From Cristatella mucedo (Eukaryota > Bryozoa > Phylactolaemata > Cristatellidae), in the NCBI GenBank assembly GCA_009760855.2, contig WPIO01000047.1, positions 1,535,001 to 1,599,000 on the forward strand: a stretch of DNA of 64,000 bases, in the 5' to 3' direction. The position numbers were made by a program, and so were the translations under genes. Within the stretch, counting starts at the first letter, position 1. Each line of letters begins with the position of its first letter. Positions 62,566 to 64,000 of the stretch are shown here, piece by piece. Under the pieces are notes generated by a model. That model ran no database searches. It saw nothing but the letters and a program-made list of their open reading frames with translations, and had not been told where the DNA came from.

Positions 62566-63464
62566 ATGAGTAGGTTACCCTGATGCTAAACCTGTGAGCT
62601 GATTCCGATGGGCTCAGCCCCGATGGTTACCTGGCAAGTGCTAAGGGGTGTGGAGGTCCCTCCATGCACCAGGGTCTGACCTCGGATGCTGCCTGGCAGG
62701 AAGGTGTGTTCACCAAAGTTCTCGAGGTGGACCAAGGTACCCTACTCTGACTCTTGCCAAGGCTGCTCATGACAAGCCTCTTTTCAAATAGGAACACTCG
62801 TGACAGGGACACACCCAAACCAAACTTCCACTCGTAATTCTTAACGACGACAAGATGACGCAGAAGCCGACCAGTGATAGATAGTGTGCATTCTTCCAAG
62901 TACCACAATGCCTGCATAGCATTTCACCAGGACACGCGAATCTGAATCGCACGGGAGCCTGTGAAGCCTGCTGAACCGAAAGGAAACCAGTTACCCAAGG
63001 TTCCTCACATAGCCAGGCACACTACTGGCTGCTCGACTAGAAAATACAGCTCCCACGCACTGCTCTTCAAACCACATCGACAGTGTGTCCACACTGCACA
63101 TCCTCCGACGTCAGCTCTGCTGTTCCAATATCGGTTGTGGCATAAGATGGCAGCACCAGTAGGTGTGGCATGCAATCGGCCACATTCAGGCGCTATACGA
63201 GCAGGGGGCAGGCAAAGGGAGAACGAGGCAGGAAAGTGGAAAATCGTCGGGGGCTCTAGTAAGTCCAGTAAGCCCTGAATGTCATTGGCAAAGTGAAAAA
63301 ACGTCCTCTGCAACACAGAGTCAGTGGATGCTGCTGCCCCAACAATTGCCACTGCCACTGTATGTGAAGCATGACAGGTACCCTAAGCTGCTGCTGATCG
63401 AGCACCACACAGCCTCTACATAAATTGGAAGGGTTCTTGTAGTTATAATAACAATAAAATCATA
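62566..63464. other. unassigned sequence upstream of the first DDX27 exon seen
   Basis: No recognised repeat. I searched the minus strand here for the missing N-terminal helicase exon and found none that fits. Confidence 0.35.
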
Positions 63465-64000
63465 ACTATTATTATTATAGTTGGCTTTAATAGCATCCTA
63501 AGAGAACTAAATCTCTATTCAGGCACTTTGCAATTTGCTACACGAGCATCAATAATTTAACGGTTAGTGATTAGCAAGGTACCACGTTTAGAAAAACATG
63601 CAAAATCGGGCAAGTATCATGCTTAGGCCAGCATGTTACGGAAAACAAGAAGATACTCAGGGTCACCGGCAGGTGTGACCTCTGGCTAGTAGTGTGCACT
63701 GAATCATGAGCTCGTAAGCAAGCCATTATTACAGGAAAAAATACAAGTTCAAGAAGAGAAAGCTATGCAAAGCAGGTGTGCCTTCAGATGAGACTTAAAT
63801 AATGTGAGTTCATTGCAGGCAGTGACCGAAGCCGGATGCGAGTTCCAGACTTTCGGTGCATACGAGCTGAAGGCTTGATCACGAAAAGATTTCAATTTAG
63901 CTACATGGTGCAATAGTAAGTATGCCGGAGGATCAATGAGGTCTGATATGTGGGCTCGTGCAAGCAAGCTAAGCGATCTGTAAGCCAGAAAGATGATCTT
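63465..64000 (-). mobile_element. LINE C-like 3' copy running off the window edge
   Basis: TTATTATTATAGTTGGC tail, ATCCTAAGAGAACTAAATCTC, then at 63749-63967 the minus frame [40 protein letters not shown]. The RT C-terminus is truncated by the window end. Confidence 0.75.

Overview
This is a eukaryotic, almost certainly invertebrate animal, nuclear window. Supporting signs are GT-AG introns, tRNA-derived SINEs, many 5'-truncated L2/CR1-type LINEs with (ATT)n or (ATTAC)n tails, Tc1-type transposase relics, long dinucleotide microsatellites, and no compact operon-like coding. A lophotrochozoan or flatworm would fit, but the sequence alone does not fix the phylum.

The main host gene is on the minus strand: a DDX27/Drs1-type DEAD-box RNA helicase that makes up the backbone of the right two thirds of the window. 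I could place 15 exons from 60552 down to 17497. Codon phase is preserved across every junction, and the protein follows the DDX27 family order: acidic/basic N-terminal region, Q motif, motif I, PTREL, TPGR, DEAD, SAT, motifs IV-VI, then a coiled-coil/basic C-terminal tail. The 15 exons total 2202 nt (733 codons plus stop). The first coding exon(s), a few dozen residues, were not found and probably lie beyond the right edge. The last exon sits beyond a ~10 kb intron and is the least certain piece. A second host gene contributes one exon on the plus strand (14600-15043): the C-terminal end of a CAMK-group protein kinase plus a Ser/Arg-rich tail. It is convergent (tail to tail) with the helicase gene, and its upstream exons were not found.

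Everything else is repeat-derived or unassigned. LINE family A (L2/CR1 type, (ATT)n tail) has about 28 copies, mostly solo 3' ends; the best, at 46593-48045, keeps its RT frame apart from one stop codon. LINE family B (tail ending in ATTAC repeats) has 7 copies. LINE C is represented by an endonuclease remnant plus an RT C-terminus at 54.8-56.3 kb and a second piece at the right edge. SINE1 and SINE2 are tRNA-headed SINEs; SINE2 shares its 3' end with LINE A. Two Tc1-like transposase relics lie at 20 kb and 60 kb. Several repeats are nested in one another, which gives a relative insertion order. Layout: 0-14 kb repeats and microsatellites; 14-17.6 kb GC-rich convergent gene ends; 17.6-27.5 kb large last intron of the helicase gene packed with repeats; 27.5-60.6 kb helicase exons separated by repeat-filled introns; 60.6-64 kb further LINE fragments.

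I found no novel multi-gene system. The most interesting structures are the TE-in-TE nests (including a ~120 bp inverted SINE pair just upstream of a helicase exon), a LINE/SINE shared tail, a frame-preserving microsatellite inside an RT ORF, a microsatellite next to a kinase 3' splice site, a tandem splice donor, and several perfect palindromes and exact short tandem duplications.
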